64,000 nt of DNA from Timema cristinae (GCA_039000515.1 JBCFYV010000012.1:34958562-35022561); one strand, 5' to 3'. Positions 21,977-32,799 are shown, counted from the first letter of the stretch. The notes: generated from the sequence alone by a model not told the origin. Numbers and translations are program-made.

Positions 21977-24900
21977 ATGTCGCTACTACAAAGGAATTGT
22001 AGGGGTTTCTATGCTCGTGTAGAGGAAATTAAACAACAAATTTCTTCCCTGCATCCTTCCATCTTGTGTTTGCAGGAAACCCACTTCCGCCCAAATGACA
22101 ATCCGATGCTTCGTGGGTACGACGTGTATCGTACCGACAAGCCTTTCTTTGATCGGGCTAGTGGAGGTGTGGCTATATTCGCACGAAGCAATATATACCA
22201 CAAAAATATTAACATCGTTTCTGATTTCCAAGTGATCGCTGTCCGAGTCTCCCTTGCTTTGGAGATGACAGTATGCTGCATATACCTCCCGCCAGGTGAA
22301 AGTATTTCGAAGAGGAGCTTAGAGGCCCTCTTTATGCAACTTCCCGCCCCCTATATCATCTTGGGGGACTTTAATGCGCATAACCTGGTGTGGGGATCTA
22401 ATTTTACAGATGCCCGTGGGAGGATGGTAGAGGATATTCTTGTCTCGGGAAACCTGGTGCTAATGAACACCGGGACCCAGACACACTTCTCAACTTTTAA
22501 TGGTGTATCCTCTGCCATCGACCTAAGTTTATGTAGCCCAGGTATCGCTGCCCTCTTCCTTTGGGATGTCCATACGGACCTATGTGGAAGTGATCACTTC
22601 TCTATACTGCTTTCCCCACTCCAAGATTCCCCAAGTACGGCACGAGTTCCCCAATGGGTGATTAAACGTGCCGACTGGGATAAATTCCGCGAGCTCGCCG
22701 TTTTCCACGAATCCCCTTCTCCTGACGTCGATGTTAAGACTGAGTATTTTACTTCGACGGTCATCGCGGCGGCGAGGGCCTCCATCCCTAAATCTTCGCA
22801 AAATCCACGCCACCGTCCCGTTCCCTGGTGGAGCGAGGAGTGTCGGTTGGCTATTTCTGACCGTCGAAGGGCCCTACGTCTTTTTCACCGACGTCCTACT
22901 TTGGAGAACCTGGAGTCATTCCGGATTCTACGTGCTCGAGCTCGCCGTGTCATTCGTGAAAGCAGAAGAGATTCTTGGAGAAAATTTATTTCAACCCTTA
23001 CAATATCCACTCCCACAACTAAGGTTTGGGAAACTTATATCCGTAAATTACGTAATAGCAACAATTCCAATAACAATATACCTGCCCTCATGTCTAACGG
23101 TTCACGTGTCTCCTCCCCTGTGGAGGTCGTTAATGTATTGGGCTCGATGTTCGCTGCTATTTCTAGCACTGCGAGCTACACTAACGAGTTCGCAGTTTAT
23201 AAGCGGAACATCGAGCGCCATGCTATTGATTTTGGCCAAAGTCGGGGGGAGGATTATAACTCCCCCTTTACCAAAGATGAACTGACCTGCGCCCTGTCCC
23301 AGGCCGGCAGCACAGCCTCTGGTCCAGACGACATTCATTATGAGGTGTTGCGTCAGCTGCCCCCTGCCGGACAGGCACTTCTTTTATACCTCTACAATAG
23401 TGTTTGGGAATCTCAGACGTTCCCCTCACTATGGAGGCAAGCAACCGTTATACCTATATATAAAAGTGGCAAAGATAAATTAGAGCCAACTAGCTATATA
23501 CCGATAGCTTTAACTAGTTGTGTATGTAAAATATTGGAAAAAAAATTAATAAGCGACTTATATGGTATTTAGAATCCCGCAATCTGCTATCTAATATTCA
23601 ATGTGGTTTTCGCCGTAACCGATCCACGGTGGATCACCTTGTCTGTCTAGAGACGGCTATTTGTGACGCTTTTCTCCATAAGCAGCATCTTCTGGCTGTC
23701 TTCTTCGATCTGGAGAAAGCGTACGATACTACCTGGCGGTAAGGCATTTTGAAAACACTTTTTAATTGGGGGTTTCGAGGGAACCTTCCAATTTTTATAT
23801 CTAATTTTATGTCGGATAGACACTTCCGGGTAAGGTTGAATAACACCTTATCCGATGATTTTATTCAAGAAAATGGGATGCCTGAGGGTAGTATTCTGAG
23901 CTGTACGTTGTTCGCTATCGCAATAAATAGCATTGTTGACAATGTGCGCATGCCTGTACGGTCATGCCTCTTTGTGGATGACTACGCAACTTATTGCAGT
24001 TCGTCAAGTCTCCATAGGACTGAACGGCAGATACAGCTCCCTGTCAACAATCTTGGATTGTGGGCATCGCGTAATGGCTTTCGCTTCTCTGCAGCCAAGA
24101 CGACGGTTGTCCACTTTCATAGAAAACGTGGAATACAGCCAGCCCCCGGTATTTTAACGAACCACGTTGTTTTACCAGTCTCAGAAAGCGTAAGGTTTCT
24201 GGGACTTTTATTTGATTTTAAATTAACTTGGATCCCTCACATCAAAGACCTGAAAGCGAGGTGTATCAAAGCATTGAATTTGCTCAAAGTCATTAGCGGT
24301 CGGTCCTGGGGTGCTGATAGGGAAACCTTGATGCACCTGTATAGGGCCTTGGTCAGATCTAAACTAGATTACGGCAGTTTTGTGTATGGCTCAGCTAGAC
24401 CCTCGGCGTTAAAGATGCTAGATAGTGTCCACCATGCTGGCATTCGACTGGCTACTGGTGCCTTTCGTACCAGTCCAGTCGTCAGCATCTGTGCCGACGC
24501 CGGTGAGCCCCCTCTTTCTTACCGGCGGTCCTATCTTCGGCATCTTACGTGTCAAAACTTCATTGCATGGTGCAGCATGTTGCCTATGGTCCTGTGTTTC
24601 ATCCCCTAACCGTGTCTTGTATGAAACCAAATGGCGTAGTAAAAGCCGGTTGGGATCAGGATGCTATCGGTTTTCGACACGTGTGGGATAATCTTGCCAA
24701 AGGCTATCCTCACATCCCCAGGTCAAGTTTCTCCCTGGACGATACGCCTACCTCAATGCCATTTTGACCTTGCCAAGTTCCCTAAAGCGACCACCCCACA
24801 CTTTTTATACGAGAGGACCTTTATGAGCTCCTCGCAACCGCTTTCGGGGTTTTAAACGCATTTACACGGATGGCTCAAAATGCGGGGCCTCCGTGGGATG

Positions 24901-25661
24901 TGCTTTTGTTGTGGAAGGATCCAATTTTAAATTTGCTTTACCTGGTGAATCCAGTGTTTTTACGGCTGAACTATATGCCATTTTTAAATCGTTATGTTTT
25001 GTATATCGTAAGTGTCACCGGTCCGTTCTCATCTGCACGGATTCCATGAGTGCTCTGTTGGCATTGTCCACTCTATACTCATGGAATCCTCTCGTGCAGA
25101 TGAATCACGAACAAATTTTAAAAATTGATTCATTAAGCACCCGGCTCACCTTTTGCTGGATTCCTGGTCATGCCGTCTTTCAGGAAATGAACTGGCGGAC
25201 CAGGCGGCCAAGGAGGCGGCCGCTGCCTCCTGAGGCGAGTCTGGGTGTCATGTTTTTAGACCTAAAGGGTTATGTTCGGCGTGGGGTCTTACGCACCTGG
25301 CACGAGCAGTGGGTCTTGACCCTGCTCAGAACAAGCTACGGTCCATCAGGGACGGTGTGTCGCGATGGCCCTCTTCTATGCGAAAGTCTAAAGAGAGGAG
25401 GTCATCGTGACGAGACTCCGCGTCGGGCATACTTCACTGACCCATAGTTTTTTACTGAGAGGGGATCCACCTCCAGTGTGTGAGTTTTGCGATGCTCCTC
25501 TGAATGTGTATCACATTTTGGTGGAGTGTCGTAAATATGCCCCTATCCGCCTGGCTCTTGATTTTAAAGGTGACCTACGTTTTTTATTACGCGATAGCGC
25601 GGATGGAGTTATTTGTTTACTCCGTTTTATATGCCAGGCGGATCTTTTTAATGCCATTTGA
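21977..25661 (+). pseudogene. LINE ORF2: endonuclease, reverse transcriptase, RNase H
   Basis: Starts at ATG 21977. Endonuclease landmarks are 'LLQRNCRGF', 'LQETHF', 'LGDFNAH' and 'GSDHFSILL'. RT landmarks are 'ASGPDDI', 'YIPIALTSCVCKILEK', then after a frameshift 'GFRRNRSTVDHL', 'FFDLEKAYD', 'GMPEGSILS' and the catalytic 'LFVDDYATY'. RNase H shows 'YTDGSKCGASVGCAFV', 'FTAELYAI' and 'CTDSMSAL', then 'WIPGHA', after which the frame shifts before the expected final Asp. A C-terminal CX2CX8HX4C knuckle (CEFCDAPLNVYHILVEC) follows, as in I and Jockey elements. Damage: a frameshift near the A8 run at about 23540, TAA at 23740, frameshifts near 24560, 24750 and 25180, and a stop near 25230. The frame that stops at 23572 covers the endonuclease and the first part of RT. 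The order EN-RT-RNase H supports the I clade. Confidence 0.9.
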
Positions 25662-26036
25662 GTCACTTTTATAAAGTGGCTCTTTTGGATTTATCTCATA
25701 TTGAGATCTTTTTAACAGTTTTATTACAATTTAACATGTTGTTTTGTCTTTTTAACGTATTATCATTTTAACATGTTGTGTCATTTTAACGTGTTATATT
25801 TTAATATGTTTGTTTTGTCTTTTTATTGGAGTGATACACTTGTGGTTTTTTTTAGCAGGTGTATCACTTAATTTATACCAAGAGCCCATTTGAGCACTCC
25901 TATGGAGTGTCTCAGATGGTGAATGTTTTATCTCTTTCCCCTATGGGGATTTTATTATGTTTTTAATATATTTCAAGGCCCTAATGACCTCGATGTGTCG
26001 ATGGGCCGTTAAACAATAATAATAATAATAATAAAA
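25662..26036 (+). other. LINE 3' UTR and TAA tail
   Basis: Contains repeats of 'tttaacatgttgt' and 'tttttaacgt' at 25725-25800. It ends 'cgatgggccgttaaacaata' with (ATA)n, where reverse transcription would begin. Confidence 0.75.
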
Positions 26037-26345
26037 ACATAGCCTACCCCTTACCTCTTGGGCCCCTTGTCAACCAGTGTAAAAACCAACTAATAGAAAG
26101 AGTCCTGACGATAGGTGTTGTGAAGGGTAGCTTTCCGATTGGGCAGAGGGAGCTAGCGTCACTTGCTTTTTTGGTAAACACTACGAGTTGATCTTTGAAA
26201 GAAAAAAAAGTTTAATGGTGTAAGACTTTGACATTACTTCTAAAAGCACGTGATTTTTCATGGTTGAAGTATTAAAAGGAAATTTTACATGCATTACTTT
26301 AAGAAAAACACATTTCATCCATGACTTTTTGAATATGTTAGGGGT
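26037..26345 (-). repeat. Inverted repeat, right arm, outer segment
   Basis: Its complement matches 17461-17755: 'aaaaagtcatggatgaaatg', 'cttacaccattaaact', 'cccttcacaacacctatcg' and 'gactctttctattagttgg'. Homology stops just beyond 26345, as it does at 17461 on the other side. Positions 26037-26050 are the right copy of the LINE target duplication. Confidence 0.8.
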
Positions 26346-26459
26346 TCAAAACAGTACCATTACAGGGGTACTCACTGGCAAACCCAACGGGGAGAGACCA
26401 TTGGAAGACTTAGATGCAGATGGGAGGATAACACTAAAACAGACCTGAAAGAGTTAGGG

Positions 26460-26597
26460 AGTAATGAGGTGAAATGGATAGAACTAGCTCAAGATATGGG
26501 TAGGGTATAGTGAGGTGGACTGTATACAATTAGCTCAAGATAGGGGTAGGGGGTAATGAGGTGGAATGGGTAGAGCTAGCTCAAGATATGGATAAGT
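26460..26597 (+). repeat. 47-bp tandem repeat, three units
   Basis: The unit pattern is 'gtaatgaggtggaatgg' followed by 'tagaactagctcaagatatg' and 'ggtaggg'. Three diverged copies run head to tail. Confidence 0.8.
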
Positions 26598-26724
26598 GGC
26601 GTACTTCTGTAAGTGTTGTAATGAACGTTCGAGTGCCATAGAGTAAGTAAGAGGACGTTTAAAGCCGAGTTTGTTCGGAATTTTAAAGTAGAAATAAATT
26701 TACATTTAATATTAAAAATAAATT

Positions 26725-26998
26725 GTTTGGGGGTCGCATGGTCTAAGGTATCACTCACCTGTTAGAATAGACTTCCGATGAAAGGGAGATGGGTGTTCAA
26801 ATCCTGCTCGAGTGTATTGAGGGTAGTTTTCCAAAATAGTTTTTCACTCTCTCTATACATGCAAATGCGCGTACACATCCTTTAGATCCAACCATATTCT
26901 CCTTAGCCCACTATTGTAATTAGTAAATATGTGTATTCCTCTTAGCCACATCGTAATAGTAAATATGTATAACCTAAACCTGTATAGCGTGGTGAAAA
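26725..26998 (+). repeat. SINE-A copy with a small internal duplication
   Basis: The head 'gggtcgcatggtctaaggta' leads to the tail 'ataacctaaacctgtatagcg'. The segment 'agtaaatatgtgtattcctc'/'agtaaatatgtataacctaa' is duplicated near the 3' end. Confidence 0.72.
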
Positions 26999-27136
26999 AA
27001 ATATGTAAAGAGTACGGAAAAAAAGTGTGTGTTTATCCGGAGCAGAGTTCAGATCTTGGATGGTTTGGTTTGTCTGTAATGGGGAGGTTGGATTTCGGAC
27101 TGTGGACATTTTAATAAATTGTTTCTTTCTCTTTTC

Positions 27137-27228
27137 CCGCCACAAATATGTGTAAATGTTCTCTCGAGTGTACCTTCCTCATGAGCGCAAAAATGCGTAT
27201 AGCCGGGATGAATAGTAAGAGCTGTGAA
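27137..27228 (+). repeat. SINE-A 3' fragment
   Basis: The middle and tail only: 'cgccacaaatatgtgtaaat' to 'gggatgaatagtaagagctg'. Confidence 0.5.
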
Positions 27229-27359
27229 CCCATTTTTTATTTATCCGTCCGAGTGTTGGGTCAGTTCTTTAATGTATAAAGTTTAAAAAAGGTGAACATG
27301 ATTTTGAACGAAATGTAAAGTTTTTTCAAGCAGCCTGTTCTCTGTCCTCCTGACCCACT

Positions 27360-27606
27360 AAGGTGGCCGCATAGTCTAAGGTGCTACTATAGCAATAGAC
27401 TAAACTGCCCAAGACTGAGAGATTGGGGTTCAATCCCAATCGAGTGTACTGATGTTTTCTTCTAACTGGTTTTCTACTCCTCTCTCTCTCTCTCGCCACG
27501 CAAATGGGGGTCCACTTCTTCTTAATTCAACCTTTCTAATCTTTAACACATTAGTTTATTTAGTACAAAGGTGCATAACCAGAATGGGTAGTAAGACACG
27601 ATGCTC
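27360..27606 (+). repeat. SINE-A copy, near full length
   Basis: Head 'aggtggccgcatagtctaag', box-B-like 'ggggttcaatcccaatcgag', a CT microsatellite expansion at 27480-27494, and tail 'agaatgggtagtaagacacg'. Confidence 0.8.
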
Positions 27607-27729
27607 TGTCCTCCTTTACTGGCAACCTTTCACGGCCGGCCAGTACACTCCTTATCCCTCCCCACTCCCCTCACCCCTTACACTTCCCACTGACATCCCT
27701 ACCGAGCGCCATCACGTCTGGCTGTGCAC

Positions 27730-27758
27730 GTTGCTAGGTGACGCGTCTCCATGACAAC
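27730..27758. promoter_or_regulatory. Pair of X-box (RFX) motifs
   Basis: GTTGCTAGGTGAC at 27730-27742 is the complement of GTCACCTAGCAAC, and GTCTCCATGACAAC follows two bases later at 27745-27758. Both fit the RFX consensus GTNRCC(N0-3)RGYAAC or its close variant. They sit in a local GC-rich, pyrimidine-rich block (27610-27850) in otherwise AT-rich DNA. No downstream exon was recognised. Confidence 0.35.
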
Positions 27759-28059
27759 GGAAAGAGATTGGGTAGTGGACCACTTCTCCCTTCTCCCGCG
27801 TTTACCACTCCCCTACAGGAGAGTAATCTATACAGGCTTTCCCTCCCCCTTATTCCCCTTCTTGTAGTGCGTGTATGTACTCTAGACGACCGGTACTTCC
27901 AAGGGATGTGGCTACTTTACAATTCGTGGGGGGTGGACTTTGTGATTTGTCGCCAACTAAAAGGGTTGCGCTTTTAGAATTAGATTCACTCTTACACGTT
28001 TATTTTACACCACTTACTACTCACCCGTGCTACCAGCATTTATCTTCACTAAATAATGG

Positions 28060-28248
28060 GGTAGTAATTAGGAAAGTCGAATTTAGAGACAATGTACTAG
28101 CATTTACTATGTGGGAGAGTAGAAAGGTATTTAGAAAAACTATCCTTGGTGCACTATCCTGGGATTTGAAACCTGAGCTCCCCATCACGGCTAGGCCTGA
28201 ACCAGACTATATGAGTTAGACATTTAAACCATGTATCAACCAGTGCAG
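28060..28248 (-). repeat. SINE-A copy, 5' two-thirds, overlapping a duplication breakpoint
   Basis: Minus-strand body from 'gtagtaattaggaaagtcga' to the head 'tttaaaccatgtatcaacca'. The 655-bp duplication begins inside it at 28139, so its 5' half is repeated at 28794-28903. Confidence 0.65.
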
Positions 28249-28793
28249 GTGAATAATTCTTATACCTCATAATGACAAATACAAAATGGTCAAAGCAAAT
28301 TCATTGTAAAGCATCGCAACTCGATGTATAAAATATTTAAATATAATAGTTTCAGCGAGCGGAATTCTCTCTAACAGTGGATCTCGACGTTCCCCTAAAA
28401 ACAAGTGTAAGAGGCGTATTCCTAAGTAGATTATTTGGCATCTTGATTGCTTCTACCCCTTGAGTTTTCAATTTGGTATTCCCCATATATTCGAAACTAA
28501 AATCAGGTGAATTGAACTCGAACAGTATGTCTCCACTCGAAATGTAATATCTCAAAAGGGTTTTTTGATCCAGTTTCACAACGCTGGTCAGCCGATGCTG
28601 CCAGTAGCTTCTTACCCCAGCACACCATCTTCAGGCGTAACTGAAAGCGAGGAGATTTGACAACATTTACCGAGAGAGAACGTAGATTATTATTATTATT
28701 AGCACCGCGTCTTACTACCCGTTCGGGCTATACGCAAGAACGTAGATAAATCATATATCTATAAGACCTACAGTTTCCTCAGAGATGATATTT
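28139..28793. repeat. 655-bp tandem duplication, copy 1
   Basis: Nearly identical to 28794-29450. By eye the copies differ at about three or four positions, including a C4/C5 run near 28614, so the duplication is recent. Each copy has a SINE-A head part, an exon-like minus-strand ORF and an isolated SINE-A/B tail (28701-28734, 'gcaccgcgtcttactacccg'). Confidence 0.93.
28352..28640 (-). pseudogene. Exon-like ORF, copy 1 (frameshifted)
   Basis: Same sequence as 29007-29296, but with four rather than five bases in a C run near 28614. That shifts the frame close to the putative exon start. The downstream 75 codons are unchanged. Product not recognised. Confidence 0.4.
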
Positions 28794-29450
28794 ACTATCC
28801 TTGGTGCACTATCCTGGGATTTGAAACCTGAGCTCCCCATCACGGCTAGGCCTGAACCAGACTATATGAGTTAGACATTTAAACCATGTATCAACCAGTG
28901 CAGGTGAATAATTCTTATACCTCATAATGACAAATACAAAATGGTCAAAGCAAATTCATTGTAAAGCATCGCAACTCGATGTATAAAATATTTAAATATA
29001 ATAGTTTCAGCGAGTGGAATTCTCTCTAACAGTGGATCTCGACGTTCCCCTAAAAACAAGTGTAAGAGGCGTATTCCTAAGTAGATTATTTGGCATCTTG
29101 ATTGCTTCTACCCCTTGAGTTTTCAATTTGGTATTCCCCATATATTCGAAACTAAAATCAGGTGAATTGAACTCGAACAGTATGTCTCCACTCGAAATGT
29201 AATATCTCAAAAGGGTTTTTTGATCCAGTTTCACAACGCTGGTCAGCCGATGCTGCCAGTAGCTTCTTACCCCCAGCACACCATCTTCAGGCGTAACTGA
29301 AAGCGAGGAGATTTGACAACATTTACCGAGAGAGAACGTAGATTATTATTATTATTAGCACCGCGTCTTACTACCCGTTCGGGCTATACGCAAGAACGTA
29401 GATAAATCATATATCTATGAGACCTACAGTTTCCTCAGAGATGATATTTA
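28794..29450. repeat. 655-bp tandem duplication, copy 2
   Basis: Head-to-tail with copy 1, one base longer, with breakpoints at the repeated 'gatattta'. It carries the intact version of the exon-like ORF. Confidence 0.93.
29007..29296 (-). CDS. Possible terminal coding exon, copy 2, unknown product
   Basis: On the minus strand a good acceptor (CTCCTCGCTTTCAG|TT) at 29297 is followed by an open frame of about 96 codons ending in TGA at 29007. It includes 'VLGVRSYWQHRLTSVVKLDQ', 'LLRYYISSGDILFEF' and 'NTPLTLVFRGTSRS', a mixed composition unlike the low-complexity frames elsewhere. I do not recognise the family. It could be the last exon of a host gene whose other exons are far away, a retained transposon fragment, or a chance ORF. 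The near-identical upstream copy at 28352-28640 has a 1-bp frame break. No poly(A) signal is obvious within 60 bp, though 'ATATTTAAATATTTTATA' follows the stop. Confidence 0.35.
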
Positions 29451-30039
29451 ATATAAGTCGTGTCTGCTGTAGAGCATTTACGCTGATACTACAATATTGT
29501 AATCAGAACCTTAACGAATAAATCCCCTTCCTCTGCCACTCAGTGATCTGAAATGTTACCGTACATTTTTTTGTCGAAGGTTGTCACCCTCCTGTGCGAA
29601 AATATTGCACCCTTGCCCAAGGTGATGGGGCAGGTCTGTAATTCAATTGCCTGCCTGTACTGAATGGTTAATTAGTTGAAATGAGGGGTAAACCTAATTG
29701 AGTTTTCAAGTGGCCATGCAGTTATGGAAGTACTGCGTGATTTAATTACAGCCCCTATTCTTCATCGAAAGGGTAAATTTATCTGCTCATATCGAAGAGG
29801 GTTGGTAATATTTTATTAGTTGGTGAATCTCAAGTTCATAACTACACCCCAGATACAATCGGTTTCCACTTTAAAGTAGGCTTAGATAACCATTTAGTAC
29901 CAATATATGTATAGCTTGGCAAATTAATGTGAACTTTCTAAGAATATGGATGTCAGCTCATGAACTACAAACTAACTTAATCTAAAGTACTACTCCTGGT
30001 TTAACAGACAACTGTAGCGTCACACCCATAGTTCGAGCC

Positions 30040-30210
30040 CTCAGACCCCTAAAAGACTGAACTGCTAGGGGTGGAAAAGATCGGGGCTCTAATCCCAGTC
30101 AAATGTACTGAGGATGGTCTTTTCTAAATGGTTTCCTATTTTCCCTTCACAGAAATGTGGGTACTTTACTCAACTTCATCTTCCTCATTTCTATCCCCTT
30201 AGGTTTGAAG
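30040..30210 (+). repeat. SINE-A fragment
   Basis: Box-B-like 'tcggggctctaatcccagtc' and a pyrimidine-rich middle. The head and tail are degraded. Confidence 0.6.
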
Positions 30211-30428
30211 GTACCCGCACTAGAGGACACATAGTCTAGGGATGGTATGTAAGAACGTATATTGAATGCTTATTGGACTGATAGTGTGGTCCCAAGCACA
30301 TTATCGGTCCACCTTTTTACCTGTGGTGACGCAAGCAAACCCACGCAAGTGTCAACAAAGCATCCACTTAGTCAAGTTCTTGCATACGCCCCTAAGGGTC
30401 AAACTCATCAAGTCACGTTTGTCTATAG

Positions 30429-30632
30429 GTGATGGGGAGGGATCGTTGTTGTCTGTGTTATCCCGGCTGGGTATTTGGGTATACTGAAGGTGTTTTTTCC
30501 TTAATGGTTTCCCACTATCCCTTCACGTAAATGTCAGTACATTTCTTATAAAATTCTAATTCCTCATCCCTATCACTTTAGCGTAATTAATATAGTGCGT
30601 ACAGTCCGAATGGGTACTAGGACAAGTAGTAG
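30429..30632 (+). repeat. SINE-A fragment
   Basis: From 'tgatggggagggatcgttgt' to the tail 'cagtccgaatgggtactagg'. The tRNA head is missing. Confidence 0.6.
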
Positions 30633-30639
30633 TAAAAAA

Positions 30640-31277
30640 AAGTGTCAAAAACCTAAAAAAAGATGTATCTATCTAAATGTGACCGATCAGAGCTATAGTC
30701 TGCTAAACATAGTAATAAATAACCTATTCTCTCGACAATTTCAAATGCTACTAAATTTGATTTAATGTTTTCATACGCCAAGTCATGTTTTCTTAGGTTA
30801 TCACCTTAAAGGAATAGTGCCGATTTTGACAACATAAAACATGAATATTTGGCTACTCTATTTACCTATATTATTATATTCTCTTAAAGTTTATTCTTAC
30901 GGCGATCTGAGTATAGCTGGTTTCTCTTTCAAGGATTTAGCCCATCCCTTATCCCTTAGCTCTAGCGACCCTTCTCATCCCACCAATGATGACCACTGAT
31001 AGGAAATTTCACTTATTGCCAACTCTTCAGTTTCCTTACTTGCGCCCCATTCCACTCCAGTTTCACACACTCTAGCGAAGGGTGCAAGAGGCGATAAGCA
31101 GAGCACCCTCGATTCTCATCGGCTGGCCCATTTGACAAGAAGATTCACTTTACATGCTAGCACTTTAAGAAGAGGTATCACTAAACATAGTATGAGGGGT
31201 TCAATATTATGCGGTGTAAAAGTGGAATAAATATAATCAACTATTAAACCAATTAAATGTGATTTTACTTTTCCCAA
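30640..31277. other. No gene recognised
   Basis: AT-rich DNA. An open minus-strand frame at 31116-31376 overlaps the hairpin arm and has no recognisable domain. Confidence 0.4.
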
Positions 31278-31414
31278 CATCTTGTTAGGCAAATTGACCA
31301 TTAGTATGTAAAGCTGTGGACACTTTTGATTGCTTCTCACCAAATCAATGACAGACAACTCTATTGCAACTTGCATAGGTGCCCCATGGTAAAATATGGA
31401 CTCTCACTTTAGAC
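31278..31414 (+). repeat. 137-bp hairpin, left arm
   Basis: Pairs with 31511-31647. Comparing the two strands by eye I count three mismatches in 137 positions. The arm begins 'catcttgttaggcaaattga' and ends 'ggactctcactttagac'. Confidence 0.93.
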
Positions 31415-31510
31415 AATATATATATATATTTCAAAAGCATATACCGTTTATGGAAAAAACACTTTCAATTCTACGACCAAGATTCGAGCATCGATATTCC
31501 CGGCACCCCA
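31415..31510. other. 96-base hairpin loop
   Basis: Starts with a TA run and ends 'agattcgagcatcgatattc'-'ccggcaccccagt', which is reminiscent of a SINE head. Confidence 0.7.
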
Positions 31511-31647
31511 GTCTAAAGTGAGAGTCCATATTTGACCATGGGGCACCTATGCGAGTTGCAATAGAGTTGTCTGTCATTGATTTGATGAGAAGCAATCAAA
31601 AGTGTCCACAGCTTTACATACTAATGGTCAATTTGCCTAACAAGATG
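31511..31647 (-). repeat. 137-bp hairpin, right arm
   Basis: Complement of 31278-31414, followed directly by a TA microsatellite. A transcript across both arms would fold into a long near-perfect duplex. Confidence 0.93.
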
Positions 31648-31659
31648 TATATATATATA

Positions 31660-32360
31660 TATATTATTCATTATTTATTTTCGAACACATAAATGATCAG
31701 AACTTTTTTCAGGTATGCGTAGTCAATCAAGGTTGTTTCTGTGCACGCATTCAAAGGGCTACGTCCAAATTAATAATTAAAGCTGGTTTATTTAGACAAA
31801 TTGTAAAGAAAAGATGTAAAATAAATAATGTTTTATAGGTTTCATTCACTCTTTAATTTTGATAATTTTCTATCTATATTTCTGTCTGTCTGACTCTGAA
31901 AATATAGGAAATGCAAGAAACAGTTAAATGGGAATAAAAACTCCCTTAAACTCTACTTTTTCAAAAGTACAATAACATTCACAAAATGTTGTTTGATTAG
32001 ATTTAAACTTATAAAAAATAAAAAGAGCACTTTTTGAAACCAGGACTTTAAATTATTTTACCACTCACAAGAAAAATATTTGAGCATTTAAATTTTATCA
32101 AACAAATTGCACTCTAATTATTTCATGTTTCATAATAAAAAACGAAACCATTACTTGCAGTTTTCTATGTATTTTCTTCACTATAATCAGCTCATATCGA
32201 TTGCTAATGTTAAAAATTGATTTAATTCCACAATTTTATCAGATATTATCGCTCTTTACATATTGTGACAGACGTCCCAACGTTCTACGCTTCCAAGATT
32301 GTCTTAATTGAGAGGATTAGCGAAAAAACTGCTGACAAGATAATATAATATATGAATGTT
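31660..32360. other. AT-rich spacer
   Basis: No gene or repeat family recognised between the hairpin and the LINE 3' fragment. Confidence 0.4.
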
Positions 32361-32364
32361 GAAT

Positions 32365-32640
32365 GTGTGTATCAAAAGGAAGGGGTAGGCCATGTAAAAC
32401 GTGGCTAAATGTTGTAGACGAATGTTTGAAAAAGAGAAACATTAAGAGTTTTAAGTATAAAAGAGTATGAATGACTTTTATATGAATTTTATTGAAGTGA
32501 AGGTAGTTTGCAATGATATGGAAGTAAGGAGAAAGTTAATGAGGATAGATAAAGTACAGAGTTGTTTTTTGGGCTATATACACAGTTTCTTACTTAGCCC
32601 GTCAGGGAACGGCGTGATTAGGCATGTAAGTATGTATAGT
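32365..32640 (+). pseudogene. LINE ORF2 C-terminus and 3' tail (fragment)
   Basis: The frame at about 32379-32460 reads 'GRPCKTWLNVVDECLKKRNI'. This matches the 'GRP...W...V...DL..R.I' block common near the end of ORF2 in CR1/L2/RTE-like LINEs. A 3' tail, 'cccgtcagggaacggcgtga', follows at 32599 and is related to the tail of the minus-strand fragment at 10271. No catalytic part remains. Confidence 0.5.
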
Positions 32641-32799
32641 TGGTAAATCCATCACAAGGTAAGGGGAATTTGGGTGATATGACGTGGAGGGAGCTATGAC
32701 GCACCCTCTGGAATTCAGGGTACAGGATACAAGTGCTCGCGCAGACAGCTTAGTTGAGAACGTCTTGGCGTGAAGTGGCGTGTGTAAAGTTTTTGTTTG

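Larger units (their letters stand above)
19782..26036 (+). mobile_element. Full-length I-type non-LTR retrotransposon (inactive)
   Basis: A 6.25-kb element is bracketed by a perfect 14-bp duplication, ACATAGCCTACCCC. From 5' to 3' it has a poly-C tract, the leader start 'tgcgggacggggtttagaat', a 5' UTR to 20413, ORF1 with CCHC knuckles, ORF2 with apurinic endonuclease, reverse transcriptase and RNase H, a 375-bp 3' UTR, and a TAA-repeat tail (26013-26036). An RNase H domain together with a TAA tail points to the I clade (I factor and relatives). Insertion by target-primed reverse transcription explains the duplication. At least two in-frame stops and several frameshifts in the ORFs make this copy inactive. 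It split the right arm of the inverted repeat, so it is younger than that arm. Confidence 0.92.

Noticed and set aside
22580..23338. Antisense and alternative frames inside the LINE ORF2
   Set aside because: Shadows of the real reading frame, which carries the endonuclease and RT motifs.
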